Under the pieces are notes generated by a model that worked only from the letters and a program-made list of their open reading frames with translations, had not been told where the DNA came from and did not search any database. Made by a program: the position numbers and the translations under genes. From NCBI RefSeq assembly GCF_024169925.1, contig NZ_JALJXF010000001.1:277501-341500 (forward strand): a stretch of 64,000 nt of DNA, in the 5' to 3' direction. Shown piece by piece: positions 1-8,987 of this stretch (the stretch's first letter is position 1; every line of letters starts with the position of its first letter). The DNA comes from Methylorubrum extorquens (GTDB taxonomy: Bacteria; Pseudomonadota; Alphaproteobacteria; Rhizobiales; Beijerinckiaceae).

Positions 1-221
1 AAATCCAGCCCCCGCAACCAACATATACACACTAGAACAGCCGACACTCAGCCCGCAGACCCCAGCCGGTCGCGGGCTTCGTTGCGTTATGGCCAAGTGC
101 GCCGTGTCTCCTCCGGCGGGGGAGGGGGCTTCGCGTGCTTTCGAAACTTGGCGCCGACAAATCGGCTGAGCGGCGGGGTCACCTGCTCATCCGAGCTGAG
201 TCCGATCCCGCCAAAACGAGG

Positions 222-2366
222 TTACCGCGTTCCCCCGGCCTGCCGTCCCCGACGCTCCGCCTTGCGCGTCGCTGTCTGCCGCAAGTGATGCTCGATCGCA
301 TCGTTGGCGTAACGACGCATATGCCGGGTCGCCTCGATGTCGTCGAAGGTTTCGGGAAAACGCCGCGCCAGCCATAGATAGGCGCTGGCGAGTTTCACGG
401 TCCGCTCCTGATAATCGAGTTCGCCGGTGACGCTCGCTCGCAGGGCGGGCACGGTTGTCCCAGCCGCGCGAACTTGGCTCCAGCGCTCCAGCATACCCAT
501 CGCGATCTCGTCCCGCCGATTGATCGGACAGACGGAGAAGATGAACTTTTCCTCGATCGGAAGCCGCGCGCGATCGATGGCCCGTGCGATCTCGAGAACC
601 TCTTCAAGAGCCGACGGCTGGAATGGCGAGCCGGCGTAGAAAGTGGCGCGCGCGAAATGCGTCATCACTTCATAGAGGCTCGGCGTCCGCATCTCCTCGG
701 CCACGGATCGGATGGCACTCAGATCGGGGCGTACGTAGAAGCGCGTGTCGGCCGCCGGTGCCGTCGGTGCGCCGGCCAAGGCTGTTCGGATCGGCTCGAC
801 TGCGGTCGGTTCGGTCGCCGCCACATAGCCGACGTCCTGATGCCCGTAGCGCCCGGCCCGACCGGCAATCTGCCGGATCTCGGAATTGGTGAGCACGCGC
901 TCCTGGACGCCGTCCCACTTGCGCACGGTCGAGAAGACGATCCGCTTCAAGGGACCCAGATTGAGGCCCATGCCGATCGCATCCGTCGTCACCAGAACGT
1001 TGGCCTCGCCGGACCGGAACCGTGCGGCCTCGGCGCGGCGGACCTCCGGCGACAGGGCGCCGTAGATCGTTGCCACCCGATGGCCGCGAGCGACCAGGAT
1101 TTCACGATTCTCGTGTACGGCCCGGCGGGAGAAGGCCACCACGGCATCACCCGGCTCGACCTTCTCCAGGGGGACGGGTTCGTCGAAAAGCACGAGCGGC
1201 GATTTGCGTTCGAAGTTGATGACTTCGAGCGACTCGTTGGCAGCCTCGGCGGCGCGGCGGACGTAGGAGAGCGCATCGTCCGATCCGCAGACGATGACGG
1301 TCTTGGCAGGAACACCGAACAGGGCGTTCGTCCAGGCCCAGCCGCGGTCCGGATCCGAGAGCATCTGGATTTCGTCGATGACCGCGACGTCGATCGGACG
1401 GGTGAGGTCGGCCGTCTCGATCGTTCGGGCCGTATGGGTCGGTTCGAGCTCGCCCAGCACTTCCTCGCCCGTGACCATGCCGGCCCGAAGGCCGCGCTCG
1501 CGCAGCGCCTCGTAGTTTTCCAACGCCAGAAGACGCAGCGGTGCCAGGTAGGCGCCGGTCGTGGCCGCGCTCAGCGCCTGTAGAGCTGCATAGGTCTTTC
1601 CCGAATTCGTCGGGCCCATGTGGAAGAGGATGCGCCGGTTCAGCCGGCGGGCTACGGCGAATTTCTCGATATAGGCACCGAAACCGACTTGATCCCGAAG
1701 GCGTCGCAGGCGTGAGCCCTCGCGCGCCACGGCTTTTGCACGTTGGCGGACCGGCGTCAGAGCATCCGCAAGGGAACGGGCCAGCCTCGGACCGAAGTTG
1801 AACGGGCGGGAGCGCAACGAGCGATCCATATGCTCAAGATAGGCCGCCGCATCGGCACCCACCTCGCGAAGATCGACGAGGATCTGAGATCTGAGCCGAT
1901 CGGTCGGCTTGCGCAGGTCGCGCGTGGTCTGGGCTGCCGTTTCCGCCACGGCGGCGCGCAGTTCTTCAAGCCGACGCGTCGGATCGTTCCGCGCCGCCAT
2001 GCCTTGGAGGATTTCGGCTGTGATCGGGTCCGGTCCCGCATCGATACGCAAGTCCATGCGGCCCGCATCGAGCAGCGGGATGCCGACCCGGACGCTCCAC
2101 CGGATGCTCCGGTCCTTGGCCACCACCGCCCTGAGGGCGGGGACCGCTCGCTTGAGGGCCGGAATGCCGGTCTCGACGAAGGCACGCGCTGTCTTCATCT
2201 CCCGCAGAGCGTGCGCCACACGCTCGTCCTCGACCGCCGCCCCGAACTCCGGAAGTTCGAGGTGGACGCGCAGCGCCTCGAGATCGATCTCTGCCGGGGA
2301 CAGGCCGAGACGGCCGGCGGCCTCGATCAGGCTCTCGGTCGTGGGGCGGAGACGCTTGCGGGCCAT
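222..2366 (-). CDS. SUV3-like DExH-type RNA/DNA helicase
   Basis: A 714-residue superfamily 2 helicase resembling the mitochondrial SUV3 and bacterial MgpS-like group, which unwinds RNA or DNA using ATP. About 240 residues of a charged, mostly helical N-terminal region precede the core. Visible motifs are Walker A GPTNSGKT at 251-258, the DEIQ box at 331-334, TTDAIGMGLNLG at 460-471 and QIAGRAGRYG at 499-508, which is motif VI. The frame stays open for 74 codons upstream, but that stretch has no protein-like character, so I start at the ATG giving MARKRL. The tail is rich in Arg and Lys. In mitochondria SUV3 works with a 3'-5' exoribonuclease; no such partner is encoded nearby. The gene is divergent from the small gene at 2618. 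Substrate and pathway are unknown here. Confidence 0.85.
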   Translation of the reverse strand: MARKRLRPTTESLIEAAGRLGLSPAEIDLEALRVHLELPEFGAAVEDERVAHALREMKTARAFVETGIPALKRAVPALRAVVAKDRSIRWSVRVGIPLLDAGRMDLRIDAGPDPITAEILQGMAARNDPTRRLEELRAAVAETAAQTTRDLRKPTDRLRSQILVDLREVGADAAAYLEHMDRSLRSRPFNFGPRLARSLADALTPVRQRAKAVAREGSRLRRLRDQVGFGAYIEKFAVARRLNRRILFHMGPTNSGKTYAALQALSAATTGAYLAPLRLLALENYEALRERGLRAGMVTGEEVLGELEPTHTARTIETADLTRPIDVAVIDEIQMLSDPDRGWAWTNALFGVPAKTVIVCGSDDALSYVRRAAEAANESLEVINFERKSPLVLFDEPVPLEKVEPGDAVVAFSRRAVHENREILVARGHRVATIYGALSPEVRRAEAARFRSGEANVLVTTDAIGMGLNLGPLKRIVFSTVRKWDGVQERVLTNSEIRQIAGRAGRYGHQDVGYVAATEPTAVEPIRTALAGAPTAPAADTRFYVRPDLSAIRSVAEEMRTPSLYEVMTHFARATFYAGSPFQPSALEEVLEIARAIDRARLPIEEKFIFSVCPINRRDEIAMGMLERWSQVRAAGTTVPALRASVTGELDYQERTVKLASAYLWLARRFPETFDDIEATRHMRRYANDAIEHHLRQTATRKAERRGRQAGGTR

Positions 2367-2617
2367 GCACTCACTTTCGACGACGTCTGCCTCGAGGCCG
2401 GATCTCCCAGTCTCATCTTGCCTCCGTTCATAACCGGTTTCTGGCGGGGTGTTCTCCGCAGTGGGAGGTACCAGGGCGCCGCGGGTAACCCATGCCTCGA
2501 AAGAGTAATTCTCGGAAAGGTTAGGTGTGCTGCCGGAGCCGTATTCGTAAGCTGCCGCCCATCTGCGCAACCACCGCCTGGAACACATGTCGGATCGGTC
2601 GGACCAAGGGGGTATCG

Positions 2618-2761
2618 ATGACGAAACTTGTCCTCTCGCAGAATGCTGATGGTCTCTGGACGGTTTCGACGGAAGGGCTTGTCGTCACGGGCTTGCAACG
2701 ACACGAGGCGGATGCATTCATCGCGTCTTACGAACGCTGTTCGGCCGCCGCGAGCTGCTGA
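2618..2761 (+). CDS. Small hypothetical protein, 47 aa
   Basis: A short frame beginning MTKLVLSQNADG with a purine-rich ribosome-binding sequence (AAGGGGG) about 5 bases upstream of the ATG. An in-frame ATG at 2525 exists, but its first 31 codons look like read-through of the divergent promoter region, so the ATG at 2618 is preferred. The peptide alternates hydrophobic and polar residues in a way that suggests a small beta sheet, and it ends in a Cys. I do not recognise a family. It is divergent from the SUV3-like helicase gene. Confidence 0.45.
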   Translation: MTKLVLSQNADGLWTVSTEGLVVTGLQRHEADAFIASYERCSAAASC

Positions 2762-2863
2762 CATCATTGCGATGCTGGTGCGAAGAACTCTGCCTGATCG
2801 CTCGATCCCAACCTGCGCGTTCGTGCCATTTTGGTAACAGTGGGGTTAACCTTTTTCCCCTAA

Positions 2864-2893
2864 AAGGCCTGTTCAAACCAATGGACAGGCCTT
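2864..2893 (+). promoter_or_regulatory. 9-bp perfect inverted repeat just before the ATG at 2895
   Basis: AAGGCCTGT at 2864-2872 pairs with ACAGGCCTT at 2885-2893 around a 12-base loop. No T run follows, and the right arm ends one base before the ATG at 2895, so the likely Shine-Dalgarno position is inside the stem. It is more likely a structure affecting translation of the next gene than a terminator, but it could also be a weak terminator for the gene ending at 2761. Confidence 0.45.
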
Positions 2894-2894
2894 C

Positions 2895-3086
2895 ATGACG
2901 AGAACCGCTACGAAGCCGGTCGCCCGCAAGCCCGATGCTGCAAAGTCTGCGTCTTGGAGCGACTACGATCCGTATTTCTCGCCCCGGAAGGCACCGGGCG
3001 GCTCACAAGTGAGACCGACCGCTCCCGCTCTGAACCGCAGCAATAGCCCGTATTTCCCGAGATTATCGGGCGTGTCGCAGGGCTGA
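2895..3086 (+). CDS. Small hypothetical Pro/Ser-rich protein, 63 aa
   Basis: A basic, low-complexity peptide (MTRTATKPVARKPDAA) with a YDPYFSPRK and a SNSPYFPRLSG segment that repeat an aromatic-Phe-x-Pro-Arg pattern. No membrane segment or signal peptide is visible. The start codon follows a strong hairpin by one base and has no exposed ribosome-binding site. A five-codon minigene beginning at 2881 ends with a TGA overlapping this ATG, which could couple translation. Family unknown; expression is uncertain. Confidence 0.4.
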   Translation: MTRTATKPVARKPDAAKSASWSDYDPYFSPRKAPGGSQVRPTAPALNRSNSPYFPRLSGVSQG

Positions 3087-3301
3087 TCGGGAGGCTCGAG
3101 GCGGCGGGCTGCGCTGAGAGCTGACGCCATGGTGACGGCGACGCTGATGCCCATGAGTGTATCACGTTCACATCGCCTTGCGTCGTGAGGCCCTGCCGCC
3201 AGATACGAGCGGGTAGTATCCAAGCGCCCATGAGTATCCGTTCCTCCGTCCGCGTGGTGTAGCGCAGGATGCGCTCGAGTGCGCTCGTGGGAGGGACGGT
3301 G

Positions 3302-3454
3302 ATGGAGAGGCGGCAACCGAAGCAACCATCTCGGCGCGGTGATGCGTTCCGGCTTCGGCTTGCGATCGGCGGCTTGCTCATCGGCATGCTGGTCTATGGC
3401 TGCTGGCAGGCTGTCGCTTGGTTCGCGGCCTCGTTCCCGAAGGATTTTCGGTAG
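3302..3454 (+). CDS. Small single-pass membrane protein, 50 aa
   Basis: A 50-residue frame with a basic N terminus (MERRQPKQPSRRGD) followed by one hydrophobic helix, LAIGGLLIGMLVYGCWQAVA, and a short tail ending KDFR. The positive-inside pattern predicts a cytoplasmic N terminus. GGGAGGGACGG just upstream of the ATG at 3302 is a convincing ribosome-binding site; the frame could be read from 3269 but lacks one there. No family recognised. Confidence 0.5.
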   Translation: MERRQPKQPSRRGDAFRLRLAIGGLLIGMLVYGCWQAVAWFAASFPKDFR

Positions 3455-3531
3455 AAGCCTTACCCGCCGTATCGAGCCTCACGGTCGAGCCGGTCGATCA
3501 ACGCTTGCTGTGAAACGGTTCGCGGCACCCC

Positions 3532-4182
3532 CTACCGGAGCGCCCGCCCCGGCAGTACGTCAGCCTCAGGAGCGGCTTCGTCCCATTGGCGGTCTTGCTC
3601 CCGCAGCTGCTCGGCGCGCTCGCGCGCGCACCTTGCTTCTCGTGCCGCTTCGACCTCGGGTGCAGCCGCAACGGACGGCACCAGCGGCTGTTCCGGCAAG
3701 AGCGCTAAGATGAGAGCTGCGGCAATCCGGTCGAGGTGAGCCGCTGGGATATCGAGTTCTGCCTTGATATCGGCACAGTGCTTCAAGGCCAGATCGGCGA
3801 AGGTCTCGCCCGCGCCGTCGAACCGTCCGCCCGGCATGGCGCGCAGCCGCTCCAGGCGCCGCCGGTCGGTCGCCTTTCTGTCGTGGTCGTCTCTCGTGCC
3901 AGGAACCAGCCGCGCCAGTTCATCGAGCAGATGGGCCCGGATGGCGCTGACCCGCACCGGGCCGATCTTACGCACGGCCATAAGGTCAACCGGCGACGCG
4001 AGCGCCAGCGCGGCCATGTCGGCGAAGCCGGCCTTGCGCAGCCGGGCCCGGAGCGACGCCGTCAACAGTCCGCGCCCGTAGCCGCCGGCAGCGAGGCGTT
4101 CGATGGCGCCCTCTGGCAAGCCGTCAAAGAGCGGCAGATGCGCGGAGACCTCCTCGAAGAGCGTGAGCTGGAGCTTTCTCAT
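3532..4182 (-). CDS. Hypothetical protein with a helix-hairpin-helix-like motif
   Basis: A roughly 216-residue Ala/Arg/Glu-rich protein. An RKIGPVRVSAIRAHLL stretch in the middle has the pattern of a helix-hairpin-helix, a non-specific nucleic-acid-binding element, which suggests but does not prove DNA or RNA contact. The C-terminal third is highly charged (AREARCARERAEQLREQD) and likely helical. I start at the ATG giving MRKLQLTLF; a GTG seven codons upstream (4203) is possible. It lies downstream of tRNA-Ser on the same strand, separated by about 470 bases. No family assignment. Confidence 0.55.
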   Translation of the reverse strand: MRKLQLTLFEEVSAHLPLFDGLPEGAIERLAAGGYGRGLLTASLRARLRKAGFADMAALALASPVDLMAVRKIGPVRVSAIRAHLLDELARLVPGTRDDHDRKATDRRRLERLRAMPGGRFDGAGETFADLALKHCADIKAELDIPAAHLDRIAAALILALLPEQPLVPSVAAAPEVEAAREARCARERAEQLREQDRQWDEAAPEADVLPGRALR

Positions 4183-4203
4183 GCCTCGGCCGAATCGTTT
4201 CAC

Positions 4204-4677
4204 CAGCTCCTACAGCGACCGCTCGTCGATGTCTGTGGCGTTGCAGCCTGCCAGAGGCTGATGCTCGTCGCCGTCAGCGATGAGCATGATGTCGCCGGTC
4301 GGGCAGGGCCGGTGTTTCTCCCCATCGTTCGGTGAACGTTCCCTTGCCGTGAGGCCCGCCGTTTAGGGAGGCCACCAACCGGCTAAATCAGTCTGCGCGC
4401 CGATCCACTTCCGCAGCCGTGAGAGCGCGATCCAAAGTCGCTCGCGAGGTCTACAGCTTTGCTCGTAGTGTCGAGGGTTCTGACATGGTGCTGACCGATT
4501 GTGGCGAGTGCCTGAGCTGAAACCTGCAGGCGGACGTACCTGCGATCTCGGCGACATCGCAGGTACACGGCGCAGCGCACCCTTGGCTTACTCCCGAAAG
4601 CCAAGGTGACACAGTGTCAACGCGTGGGCTGGGATCGAAAGCAGAAAACCGTCTGCTTGCAGTGGTTTACAGGTATC
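4204..4677. other. Intergenic stretch with one strong inverted repeat
   Basis: About 470 bases without a convincing gene. Short open frames on both strands lack ribosome-binding sites and protein-like composition. The only clear structure is the inverted repeat at 4536-4566. The 3' end of tRNA-Ser borders it on the right. Confidence 0.5.
4536..4566. repeat. Perfect 11-bp inverted repeat with 9-base spacer
   Basis: GTACCTGCGAT at 4536-4546 is matched by ATCGCAGGTAC at 4556-4566. It lies about 110 bases past the 3' end of the minus-strand tRNA-Ser. No T run follows on either strand, so it is not a standard Rho-independent terminator. It could be a regulator-binding palindrome or a processing structure. 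Confidence 0.55.
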
Positions 4678-4767
4678 TGGCGGAGGGAGCGGGATTCGAA
4701 CCCGCGATACGGTTTCCCGTATACACACTTTCCAGGCGTGCGCCTTCAACCACTCGGCCACCCCTCC
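4678..4767 (-). tRNA. tRNA-Ser (anticodon GGA)
   Basis: Read on the minus strand this begins GGAGGGGTGGCCGAGTGG and folds as a class II tRNA with a long variable arm (GTGTGTATACGGGAAACCGTAT region). The anticodon loop CTGGAAA places GGA at the anticodon. The T arm GGTTCGAATCC and a 7-bp acceptor stem (closing G7-U66 wobble) are complete, the discriminator is G, and the 3' CCA is encoded at 4678-4680. It reads serine UCC/UCU codons. Confidence 0.96.
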
Positions 4768-4925
4768 GGAACCGGCCGGGGACCGACGCGGGCGCTAGGC
4801 GCGGGCGGTGGTCTCTTGCGGCAGGTGCGGGTCTGTAGCCGGGGCGTGGACGTCTGGCAAGGCGAAGAATGCCACAGACGCACGCGTTGTGCGCCGCCCG
4901 GCTCCGGTCCGGGCGGCGTGCGGCT

Positions 4926-6461
4926 TCAGGCGATGCGGCGCGGGCGGTCCGCCGTGGCGGCTTGCGGAGCGGTTGACGGGCCGGTGGGGCCATTGACCGG
5001 GGCGGGCGTCGGCAGGACCGAGGGGGTGCCTGCACCGGTCTGGAGGAAGCCGGGCGTAGACGGGGCCGGGCTGTCCGTGGTGACCGGAGCCGGTACGGGC
5101 GCGGTGGGGATCGCGACCGGGGCGGCAGGCTCGGCGTCAGCCGGAGCAGGGGCGTCATCGTCCTCGGGGCCGGCCAGGATCTCGGGCGGAGTCTTCCATA
5201 CGAAGGCGTCGAGGCGGCCGGAGACCGGCGAGACCGGCGCCCACCGCTCGGAGATGATGCCGTCGGCGACCCAGGCCGGGTCACGCGGGGCGCGGGCGGC
5301 ACGGGCGAGCCACTCGCGCGAGCGTCCGCTCTCGGCACCGTGCTCGGCGGCCTCGATCCGCGCCATCATCCGGCAGACGCGCGCCGTCGGCCGGTCGTCG
5401 GCCAAGGGCGCCAGCGCCTCCCGGGCGCGGCCGAAATCCTTGGCCTCGGTCGCCGCCTGGGCGATGACCAGACGCGATTCCGGCTCCCAGGACGAGAGCT
5501 TGGCCAGATTCTCGGCGCGGGCCAGCCGGTCGCGGGCGGAGTCGCCCGTGCGCAGGTTGAGGTAGACCTTGGCGAGTTCCGGATGCGGAGTCGCCTTCCA
5601 GGCGGCCTCCACGATCTTGGCGGCCTTGCGCAGATCGTTGCGCCGGGCGAGCAACCGGCCGGCGATGACGGCGGCGGGCACGAGGTCGGGGGCAAGCTTG
5701 ACGGCTCTGAGCGCCTGCTCGGCGGCGGTGTCGGGCTCGCCCGCCTCGTGGCGCTGGGCGGCTGCGGTGAGCAGCACCGCGCGCTGGCGGCGGGCGGCGT
5801 GCTTGTCCATCAGCCCCAGCGCCGCGCGGCGCTCCACGGTCTCAGTCGCCGCGGACCACTCGCCGTCGGCGCATTGCGCCTCCAGCACGGCCTCGTTCGC
5901 CCAGGTGACGCTCGGCGCGAGACGGGCGGCCTCGGTGGCGTAGGCGCGGGCGGCACCGTCGTCGTCACGGCGGCGGGCCTCGACGAACAGGCCGCGCAGA
6001 CCCAGCACGCGGGTCTCGGGATCGTCCGCCATGCGCTGGAAGGCGCGCTCGGCTGCGTCCCGGTCTCCGGAAATCTGGGCCGCCTGGGCCTTGAGGAGGA
6101 GCGTCAGCGGCTGGCTGCCGAGCAGGCGCTCGGCGTCGCCCGCGTGGCGGCGAGCGGCCAGCGGGTCACCGGAGCCGACGGCGATCATGCCGCGCGAGAG
6201 CGAGGCGAGGCCCTTGTTGCGGCGGCGCTCGCGGGTCGAGCGGCTGATGCTGGCGGGCAGGCCGATCACACCGGTCACGACCGCCCAGATCAGGCCGAGG
6301 ACGATCGCGGCCACCAGTACGCCGGTAAGGGCAATGGCGAGGCTCATCCCGATCTCGTAGCCGTTCCAGACGACGGTCACGGTGCCCGGATGGTCGGCGA
6401 TCCACACTGCGCCGTAGGCGGCGACGGCCAGGAGGGCCAGGAAGACGAGGGCGCGCCACAT
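4926..6461 (-). CDS. hemY: HemY-type membrane TPR protein
   Basis: A 511-residue inner-membrane protein with two N-terminal transmembrane helices (about 3-22 and 39-68), the HemY N-terminal domain, followed by a long helical, TPR-like soluble region (about 85-410, with many AARR and AEQALRAVKLAP segments). The C-terminal 80 residues are low-complexity Pro/Ala/Thr. This HemY family is distinct from protoporphyrinogen oxidase, which shares the name; it is associated with haem synthesis genes, but its reaction is not established. It lies last in the run hemD, mic60, hemY, the usual alphaproteobacterial arrangement. Confidence 0.88.
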   Translation of the reverse strand: MWRALVFLALLAVAAYGAVWIADHPGTVTVVWNGYEIGMSLAIALTGVLVAAIVLGLIWAVVTGVIGLPASISRSTRERRRNKGLASLSRGMIAVGSGDPLAARRHAGDAERLLGSQPLTLLLKAQAAQISGDRDAAERAFQRMADDPETRVLGLRGLFVEARRRDDDGAARAYATEAARLAPSVTWANEAVLEAQCADGEWSAATETVERRAALGLMDKHAARRQRAVLLTAAAQRHEAGEPDTAAEQALRAVKLAPDLVPAAVIAGRLLARRNDLRKAAKIVEAAWKATPHPELAKVYLNLRTGDSARDRLARAENLAKLSSWEPESRLVIAQAATEAKDFGRAREALAPLADDRPTARVCRMMARIEAAEHGAESGRSREWLARAARAPRDPAWVADGIISERWAPVSPVSGRLDAFVWKTPPEILAGPEDDDAPAPADAEPAAPVAIPTAPVPAPVTTDSPAPSTPGFLQTGAGTPSVLPTPAPVNGPTGPSTAPQAATADRPRRIA

Positions 6462-6578
6462 GGGTCAGGGCCTCCTTGAAAGCACGGGGAGCGGGCGCAC
6501 GCGGCCCGGGCAAAGTGGAAGGGGGGAACGCCGCGCGGGGCGCAGCGGGTTCGTCGTCATCGATGCCGGTCCTGGCCG

Positions 6579-8849
6579 TCAGCGTGCTGGCGGAAGGCCG
6601 GTGAAGGCATCGGCCAGCAGCGTCTGTGCCGCGCGGCCTGCCTCGGTGCGCGCCGCGAGCCGTGTTCCGAAATCGCCACCCTGCGCCCGCGCCTCCTCGG
6701 GCAGGGCGGCGTAGGCCTTGGCCGCCTCGGCGAGGTCGCCACGGTCGAGCGCCGCCTGAACCTGCGCGGTCGACACCGTGCCGCCGGTTGCGGCCTGGGG
6801 GCCGCCCGCGGCGGGTTCGTCGGCGCGCTTCACCTGCACCAGGGAACTTGCCATGTTCATCAGACGATCGCCCACGCTGCCGGTCTCGGCAACGGACTTG
6901 GCCTGGGCCGCGCGCTTGGCCTCGGCGATCTTCTCGGAGATCCGGCGGAACTCCGCCGCAAGACTTGCCGCGGTCGGCGCGCCTTTGTCGGCGAAGGGGC
7001 CGAGAGCGTCGAGGCGCTTGGAATCCGCCGGTTCGAGGTTGCGTAGGCTGGCGAGCGCATCCGGGTAGGGTTGGCCCGCCTCAAGTGCCGAGGTGATCCG
7101 GTCGGCCGCGACGATGCGAAGGGCCGACTGCACCGTGGATTGCTTGGCGCTCTGATCGACCGCCTTGTCGAGGCCGGCGATCCGGTCCGACTGTTCCTGA
7201 AGCTTGCGCTCCAGGCCCTTCACGGCTTCGTCGGCGCGGCTCTGCGCGGCGTCGGCGGCCTGCTTGCTCGCCTGCGTCGCCTCCTGCACGGTCTGGGTCG
7301 CGGCGGCGATGCGACCGTCCAGCGCCTTCTGCACCTCGTCCACGCGCTTGCCGAGGGCGGCCTCGGCCGCTTCGTCCGCCTTGGCACGGGACGCGACGTC
7401 CGCCTGCAGCGCCATGATCTTGTCCGAGAGATCGGAAGAGGCGCTCTTGGTGCCGTTCGCTTCGAGTGCCTTGAGCCGATCGTCGAGGGCGGCGAGGGCG
7501 GCCGGATCCACCGTCTGCGCGGTCTTCACCTCGGCCGTGCCGTCGCGGCCGGGCTCTTCCTGCAGCGCCGAGACGCGCTGGTCGAGGGCATCGAGACGGG
7601 CCGTGATGTCGGCGGGGATGGCCGGCGCCGGGGCCGAACCGTCGGCCGAAGGCGCATTGGCAGGGGCAGCGCCCGCCTTCTGCAGCGCTTCGTTGGCGCG
7701 GTCGGCGGCGGTCTTGGCCGCAGTTTCCGCCCGGGCGACCGCGTCGGGCAGGGGCTTGAGCGCTTGCTCGTTGGCAGCGAGGCGCTTGTCGAGACCCGTC
7801 ACGGCATCCTTCGTGGCCAGGCCCGCCAGGGACTTGTCGAGGGTCGCGAGGCGCGGATCGGCGCCCCGCTGATAGGTGGTGACGCCGTAGAGAAGGCCGG
7901 CACCAATCAGGCCGCCCAGCAAGCCCGAGGCGGCCATGGAGCCGAAGCCCGCGCCACCGCGGGCCGGTGCGGCCTTCGCGGTTTCCTTCGACGGTTCCTT
8001 GGCTGCATCCTTGGCTGAAGCGGATGTGCCCACGCTCTCCTTGCCGGGCTCGGGCTTCGCGCCCGGCTTGGTGGCGTCCGCCGCGTCGGAGAGGCGCTTG
8101 GCCTTGAGGTCGAGGATCGGGCCATCGGTCAGCGAGGCCGTCTCCGTCACCCGCGTGGCACCCGGCGCTGCTCCCGGCTTGGCTCCGGAGGCCGCATCCG
8201 GCTTGGCGCTGCCGGCGGTGGCATTTCCGGAGGTCGGCGCCTCCGGCTTCACCGTGCTGCTGCCGGTGGTGCCGGCCTTGACGGGCACGTCCGGCTTGGC
8301 ATCGGTGGTCTTGGCCCCGGTCGGATTCGGCGGAATCGCGCTGCTGCCGGTGGGCCCCGGCTTCAACGGTGCAGCACCTGCCGGTGTGCCGGCGGCAACG
8401 GCAGCAGCGCCGGACGGCTTTCCGGGCTCCGTGGGCTTGTTGGACATCGTTCCTGCGCTGATCGAGGCGGCGGTCGAGGGAGGGACCGCGCTGCTGCCGG
8501 TGGCACCCGGCTTCGACGGCGCGTCTGCGCGAACGTCTTGTAGGCGCGCGGACGAGCCGGTCGCATTGCCACCGGGCAGGGCGCTGCTGCCGGTCGGCCC
8601 CGGCTTTGCGGGCTCGGACTTGACCGGCTCCGACGCGGCCGGACCCGACTTGGCCGGCTCGACCTTCGTGGTGGAGACCGCTGCGGACGGCTCGGCCGGC
8701 TTGCCCATCGCCTTGTCGGCGGGCCGGGACGAATCCTTCGTCACGTCCTTGGCCGCTTCCCTGGCCTGCTCCGGCGACTTGCCTGGCTCCGGCGACTTGG
8801 CACCATCCCTGGCGCCGTCCTTGGGTGAAGTCACGGGCGTTCGCTCCAT
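6579..8849 (-). CDS. Mic60/mitofilin-family inner membrane protein
   Basis: A 756-residue protein with a long cytoplasmic low-complexity N-terminal half, one transmembrane helix (about 301-322, Gly/Leu-rich), a coiled-coil periplasmic region (about 335-590) and a C-terminal mitofilin-like domain. Its place between hemD and hemY is the conserved location of the alphaproteobacterial Mic60 homologue, the ancestor of the mitochondrial cristae-junction protein. Mic60 shapes membranes and contacts outer-membrane BamA-type proteins in work on other species. The N-terminal half carries five copies of a TGSS[AT] motif at about 86-90, 97-101, 117-121, 167-171 and 195-199, each in a Pro/Gly/Lys-rich context. 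Domain assignment rests on layout and context more than a sequence signature. Confidence 0.82.
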   Translation of the reverse strand: MERTPVTSPKDGARDGAKSPEPGKSPEQAREAAKDVTKDSSRPADKAMGKPAEPSAAVSTTKVEPAKSGPAASEPVKSEPAKPGPTGSSALPGGNATGSSARLQDVRADAPSKPGATGSSAVPPSTAASISAGTMSNKPTEPGKPSGAAAVAAGTPAGAAPLKPGPTGSSAIPPNPTGAKTTDAKPDVPVKAGTTGSSTVKPEAPTSGNATAGSAKPDAASGAKPGAAPGATRVTETASLTDGPILDLKAKRLSDAADATKPGAKPEPGKESVGTSASAKDAAKEPSKETAKAAPARGGAGFGSMAASGLLGGLIGAGLLYGVTTYQRGADPRLATLDKSLAGLATKDAVTGLDKRLAANEQALKPLPDAVARAETAAKTAADRANEALQKAGAAPANAPSADGSAPAPAIPADITARLDALDQRVSALQEEPGRDGTAEVKTAQTVDPAALAALDDRLKALEANGTKSASSDLSDKIMALQADVASRAKADEAAEAALGKRVDEVQKALDGRIAAATQTVQEATQASKQAADAAQSRADEAVKGLERKLQEQSDRIAGLDKAVDQSAKQSTVQSALRIVAADRITSALEAGQPYPDALASLRNLEPADSKRLDALGPFADKGAPTAASLAAEFRRISEKIAEAKRAAQAKSVAETGSVGDRLMNMASSLVQVKRADEPAAGGPQAATGGTVSTAQVQAALDRGDLAEAAKAYAALPEEARAQGGDFGTRLAARTEAGRAAQTLLADAFTGLPPAR

Positions 8850-8987
8850 TCAGCCGCCGCACCGGCGCAGTGTGCCCCCATAGAAGAGCGAACCGGCGCC
8901 GTCATCCATCGGAACCGCTTCCCGGGTTCCATCTCCGACGCTCCGACACGCTCTCGCGTCCCCATCACGCAGGCGCGACGAGGCCGT

